This document shows positions 1 through 9,097 of a stretch of DNA of 35,852 bases, piece by piece. The translations under genes were made by a program, and so were the position numbers. Under the pieces are notes generated by a model that was given only the letters and a program-made list of their open reading frames with translations, was not told where the DNA came from and did not search any database. Positions within the stretch are counted from its first letter, which is position 1; each line of letters opens with the position of its first letter. Source of the DNA: Prolixibacteraceae bacterium (GTDB taxonomy: Bacteria > Bacteroidota > Bacteroidia > Bacteroidales > Prolixibacteraceae); the NCBI GenBank assembly GCA_016930365.1, contig JAFGGY010000083.1, positions 1 to 35,852 of the forward strand, in the 5' to 3' direction.

Positions 1-57
1 CTGCAAAATAAAGAAATAAGAATGACGGAAAAATAATTTTATTGTATTTTAACACAA

Positions 58-88
58 TTTGCAAACAACCTTAAAAATTTTACATTTG
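58..88 (+). promoter_or_regulatory. Bacteroidota-type promoter for serine palmitoyltransferase
   Basis: TTTG at 58-61, a 19-base spacer, then TACATTTG at 81-88. This matches the known Bacteroidota primary sigma factor consensus (TTTG, 19-21 bases, TAnnTTTG) at every fixed base. The predicted transcript start lies a few bases past 88, leaving a leader of roughly 15-20 bases before the ATG at 113. No Shine-Dalgarno sequence is visible. Confidence 0.75.
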
Positions 89-112
89 CAACGTTTAATC
101 AAAAACTAAATA

Positions 113-1369
113 ATGGACATTTTTGACAAACTAAGAACCAACCGGGGAGAATTGGGCCAGTATCAAAAACAGGCTCATGGTTATTTTATGTTTCCTAAAT
201 TGGAAGGTGAAATTCAACCTCGAATGAAATTCAGGGGAAAAGAAGTTTTAACCTGGAGCCTTAACAATTACCTGGGACTGGCTAACCACCCCGAGGTTAG
301 AGAAGCCGATGCTAAAGCAGCGGCTGAATATGGCATGGGTTACCCTATGGGTGCCCGAATGATGTCGGGTCAAACCAGCAAACACGAAGAGCTGGAACAC
401 GAACTGGCTACTTTTGTTGGGAAAGAAGACGCTTTCCTACTGAACTTCGGATACCAGGGGATGGTATCGATTATCGACTCAATTGCGTCGCGTAAAGATG
501 TTATTGTTTACGATTCTGAAAGTCATGCCTGCATTATGGACGGCATATTTTTGCACAAAGCCAAAGGTGGAAAAAGTTTTGTTTTTCAACACAACAACAT
601 CGAAAAGTGCGAAAAGATGCTCCAATTTGCAACAAAATTAAGTGCAGAAACAGGCGGAGGTATTTTGCTGATTACCGAGGGTGTTTTCGGTATGGCCGGA
701 GACCTTGGCGTACTCGATAAAATTGTTGAACTTAAAAAGAAATTCAATTTCAGAATGCTGGTTGACGATGCCCATGGTTTTGGAACAATGGGTAAAACAG
801 GTGCTGGAACCGGCGAGCATTTTGGTGTTCAAAACGAAATTGACATCTACTTTTCAACTTTTGCTAAAGCAATGGCCGGCATCGGTGCTTTTGTTGCAGC
901 CGAAGAAGATGTTGTTGATTTCCTTAGGTATAATATGCGTTCGCAAACTTTTGCCAAATCGCTACCCATGCCTATGGTTATTGGTGGTTTAAAACGCCTT
1001 CAGCTTTTAAAAGAGAAAAAAGAATTGCGCGATAACCTTTGGAAAGTAGTAAACCACCTTCAGAATGGCTTGCGTGAACATGGTTTCGACCTGGGAGCAA
1101 CCAACTCGCCGGTAACTCCGGTTTATCTTAAAGGTGGCGTTCCCGAAGCAACAAACGTAGTAATGGATTTACGCGAAAACTATAACGTTTTCTGCTCAAT
1201 TGTAATTTACCCGGTTATTCCAAAAGGCGAATTACTGCTTCGTCTTATTCCTACGGCTGTTCACTCGCTCGAAGATGTTGATTACACCATAAAAGCATTT
1301 ACCGAAGTACGTAAAAAACTCGACGAAGGTAAATACAACACCACGCAAATTGCCAATGTATTCGAATAG
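113..1369 (+). CDS. spt: Serine palmitoyltransferase (alpha-oxoamine synthase family)
   Basis: This PLP enzyme is predicted to condense L-serine with a long-chain acyl-CoA to give 3-ketosphinganine, the first step of sphingolipid synthesis in Bacteroidota. The 418 residues match the usual length of soluble alpha-oxoamine synthases. Seen: His138 in DSESHAC (stacks on the PLP ring in the family), VDDAHGFG at 217-224 with the Asp that contacts the PLP ring nitrogen, and Lys252 in FSTFAKAMAG as the Schiff-base lysine. The ATG at 113 sits just behind a consensus promoter, and a strong hairpin terminator follows, so the gene appears monocistronic. The sister enzymes 2-amino-3-ketobutyrate CoA ligase and 8-amino-7-oxononanoate synthase are alternatives. 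The sequence style and the host lineage favour serine palmitoyltransferase. Confidence 0.85.
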   Translation: MDIFDKLRTNRGELGQYQKQAHGYFMFPKLEGEIQPRMKFRGKEVLTWSLNNYLGLANHPEVREADAKAAAEYGMGYPMGARMMSGQTSKHEELEHELATFVGKEDAFLLNFGYQGMVSIIDSIASRKDVIVYDSESHACIMDGIFLHKAKGGKSFVFQHNNIEKCEKMLQFATKLSAETGGGILLITEGVFGMAGDLGVLDKIVELKKKFNFRMLVDDAHGFGTMGKTGAGTGEHFGVQNEIDIYFSTFAKAMAGIGAFVAAEEDVVDFLRYNMRSQTFAKSLPMPMVIGGLKRLQLLKEKKELRDNLWKVVNHLQNGLREHGFDLGATNSPVTPVYLKGGVPEATNVVMDLRENYNVFCSIVIYPVIPKGELLLRLIPTAVHSLEDVDYTIKAFTEVRKKLDEGKYNTTQIANVFE

Positions 1370-1391
1370 TTCGACCCTACATTTACCATAT

Positions 1392-1427
1392 AAAAGGTTG
1401 CCTCGTCTCGAAGCAACCTTTTCTGTT
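1392..1427 (+). terminator. Intrinsic terminator after spt
   Basis: A 10-bp perfect stem (1392-1401 AAAAGGTTGC with 1413-1422 GCAACCTTTT) is extended inward by TCG/CGA after one mismatch. A T-rich tract follows. It lies about 22 bases after the spt stop codon. Confidence 0.85.
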
Positions 1428-1487
1428 TTCAAGAAAAGCTTCAACGTGAAAAAACATTAAAAAATCAGAGGCAATACCATATTTCAT

Positions 1488-1495
1488 TACTTTTG
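1488..1495 (+). promoter_or_regulatory. Promoter -7 element (TACTTTTG) before the TPR gene
   Basis: TACTTTTG fits TAnnTTTG and ends 26 bases before the ATG at 1522. No good TTTG -33 element is present at the right distance, so the call rests on the -7 box, its position and the terminator upstream. Confidence 0.5.
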
Positions 1496-1521
1496 CTTTT
1501 CGACACAGGGATTATTTTACC

Positions 1522-3432
1522 ATGAAATTGTTGAATATGAGGAGATTTTTGGTTTGCTTATTTTTCGTTCTGCTTTTTGGGGCATCGCAGGCCCAAATCA
1601 ACACAAACAACGTGATGCTTACTGGGCGAAGCCGCTTGTATTTTAGCAATTATACCGGTGCCATCGAAAGCTTTAATATGGTTATTAATACCCAACCTCA
1701 CTTACCCGAGCCGTATTTTTTTAGAGGCGTTGCTAAAATGAATCTCGAAGATTATCGTGGTGCAATTTCCGACTTAAATAAAGCACTGGACATTAAACCC
1801 TTTTACCCCGAAGCTTACCTGCACCGGGGAATGGTATTTTATAATCTGGGTGAATACGAAAAAGCTCTGAACGATTATTCCGAAGCCTTAAAATACGAAA
1901 TTGACAATGCCGACATTTACAACAACCGCGGAATATGCAAAGCCGCAATGCGCGATTTCGATGGAGCAATTTTGGATTACAGCAAATCGATTGAGCTAAA
2001 ACCAAAAAATTTCAACGCGCATTTAAACCGAAGCATTGCATACCAGCTAACCGAACAATGGGACAAAGCTATTGCCGACTGCAATCAGTTGATTCGAATC
2101 AGGCCCAACTCGGCATTGGGATACATGAGCCGTGGGCTGATTAAAATTGAAAAAGAAGATTTTGCCGGAGCTTTACGCGATTTCGATATGGCCATCTATC
2201 TCGACCCCAGCAACAGTTACGCATACCAAAATCGTGGATTGGTTAAACACCAGCTCGAAAGTTACGAAGCCGCCATAATGGACTACAACAAAGCCATAGA
2301 GATTGACAAGCAAATGGCCAGCGCCTACTTTAACCGGGCTATTGCAAAAGAGATACTTAACATTGATGGCTATCAGAACGATTACGACTACGCTTCCACT
2401 CTCGACCCTCGCTATGCAAAACGGCCTTGGCTCACAAAAGAAGAACGCGAAGAGTCGGTAAAACAACAAATGCAGGCATGGCAACAGCAGGCTGTTAACC
2501 CAACCGATGCCGATACAAGCAGGGTTAGCAACAACGACGAACCGGCGGACTCAACTCTAAAAATTGATGAAGAAGAACTCCAAAAACGAAAAATGAGAGC
2601 CAACCTCGTTGTAGCCGATATTCGCGATTTACCCGGAGACGAAACTTCGAGACTCGTTCAAAACCGGAACATCAACATCGAACGCCTTCCTATATTTGCC
2701 ATTTCAACCATAAATAAAAATCAGGCTAACGCCGAAACAGTTGGCTATTTTAACCTAAGCATCGAAAATCTGAATGCTAAAAACAACTATCAACCCTACC
2801 TTACCATTACCAATCATTTCGACAACCGTGCCGAAATGATTGACTACTACCAAAATCAGATTCTGTTTTTCAACCAAAAAATTGAACAAAACAAAACGAT
2901 TGCCGACAACTACCTGTACCGCGGTATTTTTAATTTTCTGCTTCAAAAATACAATGAAGCCCTAAGCGATTTCACAAAAACTATTCAACTTGATGAGCGA
3001 AATCTACCGGCCTATTTTATGCGAGCTAACACGCACTTTAAAATGATTGAAACCATCGAAAGCATAGCTATTTCGGAAGATATTCTGCTAAATATCGACA
3101 AACAGCAGCAAAATGAGAAAATTGAAACATCGAATGAAGCCTACCGGGAAATATTTACCGATTATTCGGTGGTGTTGTACATGAACCCGAATTTCTATTT
3201 CGCCTATTACAACCGGGGGAACATGTACCTGAGCAACGAACAGTACTACCAGGCGCTCGACGAGTACAACAAAGCCATTAGCTTCGATAACGATTTTGCA
3301 GAAGCTTTTTATAACCGCGGGCTGGTGAAAATTTTACTGGGCGATGTCGATGGTGGAGCTTCCGACCTGAGTCGTGCCGGAGAACTGGGCATCGAAAAAA
3401 GCTATAACGTAATTAAACGATACTGCAATTAA
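1522..3432 (+). CDS. Exported tetratricopeptide-repeat protein
   Basis: A 636-residue protein that starts with a clear signal peptide (Lys/Arg-rich start, hydrophobic run at about 9-20, small residues ASQAQ at about 21-25), so it is probably exported to the periplasm or outer surface. Two blocks of tetratricopeptide repeats follow, at about residues 30-300 and 465-630. They show the recurring pattern of Y/F-NRG, a short Asp/Glu turn and ALxDYxKAI helices. Between them is a polar, repeat-poor stretch rich in Gln, Glu and Asp (about 310-460). TPR arrays are protein-binding scaffolds, and no catalytic domain is visible. The partner is unknown. The gene stands alone between the spt terminator and convergent nth. 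An ATG five codons in is a possible alternative start. Confidence 0.8.
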   Translation: MKLLNMRRFLVCLFFVLLFGASQAQINTNNVMLTGRSRLYFSNYTGAIESFNMVINTQPHLPEPYFFRGVAKMNLEDYRGAISDLNKALDIKPFYPEAYLHRGMVFYNLGEYEKALNDYSEALKYEIDNADIYNNRGICKAAMRDFDGAILDYSKSIELKPKNFNAHLNRSIAYQLTEQWDKAIADCNQLIRIRPNSALGYMSRGLIKIEKEDFAGALRDFDMAIYLDPSNSYAYQNRGLVKHQLESYEAAIMDYNKAIEIDKQMASAYFNRAIAKEILNIDGYQNDYDYASTLDPRYAKRPWLTKEEREESVKQQMQAWQQQAVNPTDADTSRVSNNDEPADSTLKIDEEELQKRKMRANLVVADIRDLPGDETSRLVQNRNINIERLPIFAISTINKNQANAETVGYFNLSIENLNAKNNYQPYLTITNHFDNRAEMIDYYQNQILFFNQKIEQNKTIADNYLYRGIFNFLLQKYNEALSDFTKTIQLDERNLPAYFMRANTHFKMIETIESIAISEDILLNIDKQQQNEKIETSNEAYREIFTDYSVVLYMNPNFYFAYYNRGNMYLSNEQYYQALDEYNKAISFDNDFAEAFYNRGLVKILLGDVDGGASDLSRAGELGIEKSYNVIKRYCN

Positions 3433-3448
3433 GCGCTTTGAATTTTGT

Positions 3449-4117
3449 TTAATTCTTACCAATTGCAGAATCTTTGATACCAAATTTATTTTGGTAATAC
3501 TTGCAGTACATCGTTAATCCGCAACGTTCGCACTCGGGCTTACGAGCCTTACAAATATAGCGCCCGTGTAAAATTAGCCAGTGATGTGCCTTTGGTACTA
3601 AATTTTCCGGAATGAATTTCATGAGTTGTATTTCGGTTTGAAGGGGATTTTTTGCGTTGGTTGACAGGCCAATGCGTGCTGCCACTCGAAAAACATGCGT
3701 ATCGACAGCCAGGGCTGGTTTGTCGAAAACAACCGATGCTATTACATTGGCCGTTTTGCGCCCTACACCCGGTAATTTTTGCAATTCGTTCACATCGGAA
3801 GGCACCACACCACCAAAATCACGCATCAACGTGTTGGCCATGCCTACCAAATGCTTTGCTTTATTATTGGGATACGAACACGTACGAATATACTCAAAAA
3901 CCTCGTCAACCGCAGCCTCTGCCAGTATTTCGGGTGCAGAAAAACGCTCGAAAAAAGGCGGAGTAATTACATTTACCCGTTTGTCGGTGCATTGAGCCGA
4001 TAGAATAACGGCAACAAGCAACTCATAAGGATTTGTGTATATCAGTTCGGTTTCGGCTACCGGCACATTCTCGGCAAACCAGTCCAGCACTTTTTCAAAA
4101 CGTTCTTTTTTATTCAT
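3449..4117 (-). CDS. nth: Endonuclease III (DNA glycosylase/AP lyase)
   Basis: A base-excision repair enzyme that removes oxidised pyrimidines and nicks abasic sites. With the ATG at 4117 the protein has 222 residues, the usual length. Seen: helix-hairpin-helix LPGVGRKTAN with catalytic Lys121, AVDTHV with catalytic Asp139, and the [4Fe-4S] loop C189-x6-C196-x2-C199-x5-C205. A TTG lies three codons upstream, but ATG is preferred because it matches the family start. The start overlaps the end of tilS by 8 bases, indicating translational coupling in a pepT-tilS-nth operon. The gene converges on the TPR gene with only 16 bases between them and no clear terminator. Confidence 0.95.
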   Translation of the reverse strand: MNKKERFEKVLDWFAENVPVAETELIYTNPYELLVAVILSAQCTDKRVNVITPPFFERFSAPEILAEAAVDEVFEYIRTCSYPNNKAKHLVGMANTLMRDFGGVVPSDVNELQKLPGVGRKTANVIASVVFDKPALAVDTHVFRVAARIGLSTNAKNPLQTEIQLMKFIPENLVPKAHHWLILHGRYICKARKPECERCGLTMYCKYYQNKFGIKDSAIGKN

Positions 4118-5444
4118 TTTTGTCAATACTAATTTTCAATACTTTTTGTGTTTCATCCGTAACTTTAAACCGGTCGTCGATTCGCTTCCCAACAACCCAA
4201 ACCACCTTGTTGTCGGAATACAGTATCCAGGTATTTTCTTTCTCCGGTATCGAATATTTTTCATCGATAAAAAAATCGCTAAGTTTTTTAAACCCATCCA
4301 TTCCGAGAGGCTTAAAATACTCGCCCTGTCGCCATTTACGCAAAACCAACGGAAAACTAAGCTGTTCAAAATCGAGTACTGCTACCGATGATTTTTTTTC
4401 GATTATATAATTTTCATCATATTTTTCGGTTCGCAGCACTAATTTCACAGGGTTATTTAATGCAACATCATCGGCTGAAATATAAAAAACTTGCTGCTGC
4501 TCAGCTTCAATTAACGAAGTGATTATCCACTCGTTACGGTTGCACACCAGCCTCTGCGTAGGTGAAAAAAACTGCTGCCCCGAATCGCCTGCTTCCAGTT
4601 TTGAGAGCATTTCGACCACTTCTGAATTAAATCCATAAGGCCGTAAAAGCTCAAATACATAGGTCGATAGTGGGTTATAATGCTGAAGTTTCGACACATC
4701 AATTTTCACCCAGTTGCCATCGGTGTACAATACTTTTTTTCGCACTTCGTCGATTTTCGACCGGTAAACCTGCTCTGTTTGCCACAAATACCGAATGGTT
4801 TGCTGTAAGTTTTTTTTAAAAGCCGGATTTAAACGTTCGAACTCCGGTAATATTATATGTCGCACCGCATTACGTTTGTATGCGGTATCGGCATTCGTGC
4901 GATCGATACAAAAATCCAGTTCGTTCTCTTCAATATAACTTTCGATATCGGCACGGGTAGCAAAAAGAAGCGGACGAATAACCTTACCGGCTTTAGGTTT
5001 TATACCGCTTAGACCCCGAATGCCGGTTTCGCGAGTAAGGTTTAGCATAAACGTTTCGAGCACATCGTCGAGGTGATGACCTACTACAATGTAATCGAAG
5101 CCATTTTCAGTCCTGGTTTGTTCAAACCAGTTGTAGCGTAACTCGCGGGCAGCCATCTCAATCGATATTCCTTTTTCGGCGGCATACTCGCGGGTTGGAA
5201 ATGAACTTCGAAAACAAGGCACGCCGTATTGATCAGCCAGTTTCAGTACAAATTTTTCATCGTTGCCGGAATCCTCGCCCCGGAGGTTAAAATTACAGTG
5301 TGCCACAGCCAAATCGTTGCGCAGCCGGGCAAGCAAATGCATCAATACCACCGAATCGGGGCCACCACTCACACCAACCAGCAAACGATGCGACGAACTG
5401 AAAAGGCTCTCGTGCCTTATAAACTCTAAGAAGCGATTATACAC
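4110..5444 (-). CDS. tilS: tRNA(Ile)-lysidine synthase
   Basis: TilS attaches lysine to C34 of the tRNA(Ile) CAU anticodon using ATP, so that the tRNA reads AUA as isoleucine. It is essential in most bacteria. The N-terminal PP-loop motif SGGPDS is at residues 26-31, followed by the N-type ATP pyrophosphatase domain (to about 220). The C-terminal substrate-binding domain includes LRKWRQGEYFKPLGMDG. The 444 residues match the full-length two-domain form. The start is a GTG at 5444: no upstream ATG is in frame, and the N-terminus aligns in style with the family. It begins 10 bases after the pepT stop and overlaps nth by 8 bases. Confidence 0.93.
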   Translation of the reverse strand: MYNRFLEFIRHESLFSSSHRLLVGVSGGPDSVVLMHLLARLRNDLAVAHCNFNLRGEDSGNDEKFVLKLADQYGVPCFRSSFPTREYAAEKGISIEMAARELRYNWFEQTRTENGFDYIVVGHHLDDVLETFMLNLTRETGIRGLSGIKPKAGKVIRPLLFATRADIESYIEENELDFCIDRTNADTAYKRNAVRHIILPEFERLNPAFKKNLQQTIRYLWQTEQVYRSKIDEVRKKVLYTDGNWVKIDVSKLQHYNPLSTYVFELLRPYGFNSEVVEMLSKLEAGDSGQQFFSPTQRLVCNRNEWIITSLIEAEQQQVFYISADDVALNNPVKLVLRTEKYDENYIIEKKSSVAVLDFEQLSFPLVLRKWRQGEYFKPLGMDGFKKLSDFFIDEKYSIPEKENTWILYSDNKVVWVVGKRIDDRFKVTDETQKVLKISIDKNE

Positions 5445-5454
5445 CTTGCTTTTA

Positions 5455-6687
5455 TTACTTTTTAATATCCTGTACTTTTTCTACAATTTTCAAAATTACC
5501 TCAACGGCCTTTTCCATCGATTCGACGGGTACAAATTCATATTTTCCGTGAAAATTATGGCCACCGGCAAAAACATTCGGACAGGGCAATCCCATGTACG
5601 ACAAACGAGCGCCATCGGTACCGCCCCGTATCGCCTTAATTTTTGGTTTCACCCCACAATCAATCATAGCTTGTTTGGCGATATCGACCACATACATTAC
5701 CGGCTTAATTTTTTCGAGCATGTTGTAATACTGGTCTTTCATATCAAGAATTACTGTGCCTTCGCCATACTGCTGGCTCAAATGACTTACAATGCTCATG
5801 AACAAGGCTTTTCGCTGCTCAAAAAGATCACGATTATGGTCGCGGATAATAAACTCCATATTGGTTTCTTCAACCTTTCCGCTTATCTCCATCAGATGAT
5901 AAAACCCCTCGAAACCCTCGGTGTGCTGGGGTACTTCGTTAGCCGGCAACATATTTAAAAACTGCTGCGCTACCAACATCGAGTTTTTCATTTTATTTTT
6001 GGCAAAGCCCGGATGCACAATACGTCCGTTGATTTTCACCTTAGCCGAAGCCGCGTTAAAGTTTTCGTATTCCAGTTCGCCAATTTCGCCACCATCGAGC
6101 GTATAAGCAAAGTCGGCTCCAAATTTTGCAACATCGAAAAAGTCGGCTCCCTCCCCGATTTCCTCATCGGGTGTAAACGCTACTCTTATTTCGCCATGCT
6201 GAATTTCGGGATGCTGAACCAGGTATTCCATAGCGGTAACTATTTCCGAAAGTCCGGCTTTATCGTCGGCACCCAGCAAAGTTGTTCCATCGGTTGTAAT
6301 AATAGTTTGCCCTTTATAGCGAAGCAGTTCGGGAAAAACTTCGGGTTCGAGTACAATGTTTTGCGCCTCGTTTAAAACAATTCTCCCACCGTTGTAACTC
6401 TCAACAAACTGAGGTTTAATACCTTTGCCCGAGAAATCGGGACTGGTATCCATGTGAGCTACAAAACCAACAACCGGAACTTCTTGATCGATATTCGACG
6501 GCAAGGTTGCCAACACATAAGCTTTATCGTCAACCGACACATCGGATAAACCGATAGTTTGCAATTCGGCTGCCAGTTTTCGGGCAAAATCGAGCTGAGT
6601 AGATGTACTGGGATGCTTTCCGCTTCGGGGGTCAGAGGTCGTTTCTACTTTGATATAATTGAGAAAACGATTGATTACTTTTGACAT
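5455..6687 (-). CDS. pepT: Peptidase T (tripeptide aminopeptidase)
   Basis: A cytoplasmic dizinc M20-family aminopeptidase that releases the N-terminal residue of tripeptides. The 410 residues match the family. Seen: AHMDTSPD with metal ligand His78 and Asp80, GADDKAG with bridging Asp141, and TPDEEIGEG with the catalytic Glu and the next Glu ligand at 175-176. The later GGTDGARLS and GGHNFHG segments carry further ligands and the substrate site. It is the first gene of the pepT-tilS-nth run on this strand. The upstream sequence holds only an imperfect -7-like box (TTATTTTG near 6713-6720). Confidence 0.93.
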   Translation of the reverse strand: MSKVINRFLNYIKVETTSDPRSGKHPSTSTQLDFARKLAAELQTIGLSDVSVDDKAYVLATLPSNIDQEVPVVGFVAHMDTSPDFSGKGIKPQFVESYNGGRIVLNEAQNIVLEPEVFPELLRYKGQTIITTDGTTLLGADDKAGLSEIVTAMEYLVQHPEIQHGEIRVAFTPDEEIGEGADFFDVAKFGADFAYTLDGGEIGELEYENFNAASAKVKINGRIVHPGFAKNKMKNSMLVAQQFLNMLPANEVPQHTEGFEGFYHLMEISGKVEETNMEFIIRDHNRDLFEQRKALFMSIVSHLSQQYGEGTVILDMKDQYYNMLEKIKPVMYVVDIAKQAMIDCGVKPKIKAIRGGTDGARLSYMGLPCPNVFAGGHNFHGKYEFVPVESMEKAVEVILKIVEKVQDIKK

Positions 6688-6792
6688 TGCGCGTGTATTA
6701 ATTGGTTCAACTTACAAAATAAGCGAAACAAGGTTAATTGCCAAAATACCAACACCAAAAAGATGATACAAAAAAAACAACGATAAGAAAAC

Positions 6793-6828
6793 AAAAAAGA
6801 CAGCGAGTTAAAAACTGACTGTCTTTTT
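6793..6828 (-). terminator. Terminator after the rRNA methyltransferase gene
   Basis: A hairpin with GACAG (6799-6803) pairing CTGTC (6819-6823), plus partial inner pairing. Read on the minus strand it is followed by a run of Ts (plus-strand As 6793-6798). It starts about 20 bases after the gene stop. The flanking A and T runs lengthen the stem and would also let it act on the plus strand, although no plus-strand gene ends here. Confidence 0.65.
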
Positions 6829-6846
6829 GTTATCTGTTAATTTCTA

Positions 6847-8079
6847 TTAGTACTTTCGGCGTGGTTTGAAATTGTTATCCGGACTTCGTCTTTTGAAACC
6901 CTCGCCCTGATTTGTCCTTCGATTTCCATATTGTTTCTTTTCTTTTTTTGAACCGTCGTATAATTCGTAATGCCTGAAACTACACTCAAGCGGCCCATTG
7001 TATAATTTGATTTTACGTGATGGCCGAAGACCAATATTTTTAAATCCATCTTCGGAGCTGCTAAACACCCAGGCTTTAAAACCCGAGAAACCTGATTTTA
7101 AAGCGTCGCCAATCATTTTATAAAGCGGTTCAACCTGCCGTTCGCGCATTCGCTCTCCGTATGGTGGATTAATAATCAACAAGCCTTTTTCACTTTTCGG
7201 TTTAAGTGTTGCAAAATCGGCAGTCGAAAATTCAATATCTTTTAGCACACCTGCACTTTTTGCATTTTTTTCAGAAACCTTGATACTGATTGATGAAATA
7301 TCAGAAGCATAAATTTTGTGTTCAAACGGCACTTCATAGTCTTCGTTATAGATTTCTTCAAACAAATCGGAATCAAAATCCTTCCATTTTTCGAATGCAA
7401 ATTCTTTTCGGAACATGCCGGGTGGAATATTTCGTGCTATGAGAGCAGCCTCAACAGGTATAGTTCCCGACCCGCACATGGTATCGTAAAAATCACATTG
7501 GCCTTTCCAGCCGGCAATTTTTAATATACCGGCAGCCAGCACTTCGCTCATCGACGCTTCGTTTTGCCCAACCCGGTAACCACGCTTATGAAGCGATTCG
7601 CCCGAGCTGTCGAGCGAAACAGTAAGTGTATCGGACGATGCATGTACATTGATACGAATATCGGGGTCGTCGGGGTTAACCGATGGCCTTTTCTTGAATT
7701 TAGTTCTAAACTGATCGACAATGGCATCTTTCGTTTTTAAACTCACAAACATCGAGTTATTAAAAGCCTCTGAATTGACAGTGCTGTTAATAGCAAAAGT
7801 TTGATTGATATCAAAAATTTCGCTCCAATCGATATTATAAACACTTTGGTACAAATCGTTTTGAGAGTGCACCTTATACTCGCCGATAAATTTCAGAACA
7901 CGTAAAGCAGTACGACAGCAGAAATTAGCTTTATACAAGGTTTCTTTTGTGCCCGTAAACTTTACCCCACGAACAACCGGCTCGACATCACTTGCACCAA
8001 TTTGCAGCAACTCTTCTTTTAAAACATTTTCCAAACCCGAAAATGTTTTAGCGAGCATTGTCAATTTTTCAGAACTCAT
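6847..8079 (-). CDS. THUMP-domain rRNA guanine-N2 methyltransferase, RlmL-like
   Basis: Predicted S-adenosylmethionine-dependent methyltransferase of the UPF0020/RlmL group, whose E. coli member makes m2G2445 in 23S rRNA. An N-terminal THUMP RNA-binding domain spans about residues 45-165. It is followed by a Rossmann methyltransferase domain with DTMCGSGTIPVEAAL at about 199-213 and the catalytic INPPYGERM near 304-312. It corresponds to the N-terminal half of E. coli RlmKL: the RlmK half is absent. The last 35 residues are a very basic, disordered-looking tail (KKEKKQYGNRR and onward), which probably adds RNA affinity. The exact target base is an inference. A -7-like CATCTTTG box lies upstream at 8112-8119 (minus strand). 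Confidence 0.85.
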   Translation of the reverse strand: MSSEKLTMLAKTFSGLENVLKEELLQIGASDVEPVVRGVKFTGTKETLYKANFCCRTALRVLKFIGEYKVHSQNDLYQSVYNIDWSEIFDINQTFAINSTVNSEAFNNSMFVSLKTKDAIVDQFRTKFKKRPSVNPDDPDIRINVHASSDTLTVSLDSSGESLHKRGYRVGQNEASMSEVLAAGILKIAGWKGQCDFYDTMCGSGTIPVEAALIARNIPPGMFRKEFAFEKWKDFDSDLFEEIYNEDYEVPFEHKIYASDISSISIKVSEKNAKSAGVLKDIEFSTADFATLKPKSEKGLLIINPPYGERMRERQVEPLYKMIGDALKSGFSGFKAWVFSSSEDGFKNIGLRPSRKIKLYNGPLECSFRHYELYDGSKKEKKQYGNRRTNQGEGFKRRSPDNNFKPRRKY

Positions 8080-8155
8080 TCAATAATTGTTTTATCATCT
8101 TGATTCGAGGGCAAAGATGACTATTTATTTTTAAATAAAAGGCAATTTACAGGTT

Positions 8156-9097
8156 CTAAATACCGGCACCATCAATAAAACGGGCACTTCGGGCTTTCAT
8201 TTGCAACACGCGCGAGTTAGGCGGCACATCGTTGGTAACCCACACGTTACCACCAATTACCGAGCCTTTTCCCACAGTAATTCGCCCTAAAATAGTTGCC
8301 TGGGCATAAATAACCACATCATCTTCGATAATAGGATGACGCGGAATGCCTTTAATCGGATTCCCGTTTTCGTCGAGCGGAAAACTTTTAGCCCCCAAGG
8401 TTACACCCTGATACAATTTAACGTTATTGCCAATAATGCAGGTAGCGCCAATAACTGTTCCGGTACCATGGTCGATAGTGAAATTCTCGCCGATTACGGC
8501 ACGCGGATGAATATCGATACCCGTTTCGGAGTGTGCCATCTCGGAAATAATACGCGGAATGAGCGGCACGTCGAGCTCTAACAATTTGTGTGCAATTCGA
8601 TAGCTCGAAATGGCTCGGATAGCCGGATAGCAGAATATCACCTCGCCCCGACCCTGTGCGGCAGGATCGCCATAATATGCGGCTTCAACATCGGTTGACA
8701 TAATGCGGCGCAATTCAGGTAAAAATCCAATAAATTCAGCGGCTATGGCTTTCGATTTCGTACGGTTTTTTTGAATATCGCGATCTTCAGCTTTTCTTTC
8801 GCTACACGAAAAGCACATACCAGCCAGTATTTGTTCGTTCAACAATTCAAAAACCTCATCGACATACACCCCCATGTAATAATTAATAGCTACTGGGTCG
8901 AGCGTAGTTGAGCCAAAATACCCCGGAAAAATTATTTCGCGGATTTTGTTGACCAAAATGCCCATTTTTTTGGTTGAAGGCATTGGTTCGCCTACTTCGT
9001 GTTCGTGGCATACACTGCTGTATGAATCCTTTTCGGACAAGCGCGTAACAGAATCGCGCAACTGTTCCGATATTTTTTTATCATTGATTGTTGACAT
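8156..9097 (-). CDS. cysE: Serine O-acetyltransferase
   Basis: Makes O-acetylserine from serine and acetyl-CoA, the substrate of the adjacent cysK. It has 313 residues and is of the longer EpsC/NifP-like type. The N-terminal helical domain (about 1-190) is followed by a left-handed beta-helix of hexapeptide repeats (about 195-300). This includes GIDIHPRAVIG, the DHGTGTVIG substrate loop and VKLYQGVTLGAKS. The ATG at 9097 lies inside the last 17 bases of cysK, so the two are very probably co-transcribed and coupled. Cysteine feedback on this enzyme is typical of the family, but the inhibitor site cannot be judged from the sequence alone. Confidence 0.92.
   Translation of the reverse strand: MSTINDKKISEQLRDSVTRLSEKDSYSSVCHEHEVGEPMPSTKKMGILVNKIREIIFPGYFGSTTLDPVAINYYMGVYVDEVFELLNEQILAGMCFSCSERKAEDRDIQKNRTKSKAIAAEFIGFLPELRRIMSTDVEAAYYGDPAAQGRGEVIFCYPAIRAISSYRIAHKLLELDVPLIPRIISEMAHSETGIDIHPRAVIGENFTIDHGTGTVIGATCIIGNNVKLYQGVTLGAKSFPLDENGNPIKGIPRHPIIEDDVVIYAQATILGRITVGKGSVIGGNVWVTNDVPPNSRVLQMKARSARFIDGAGI

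Noticed and set aside
8121-8140. AT-only inverted repeat (TTTATTT / AAATAAA) after cysE
   Set aside because: A 7-bp A/T stem is expected by chance in AT-rich intergenic DNA and is too weak for a terminator call.
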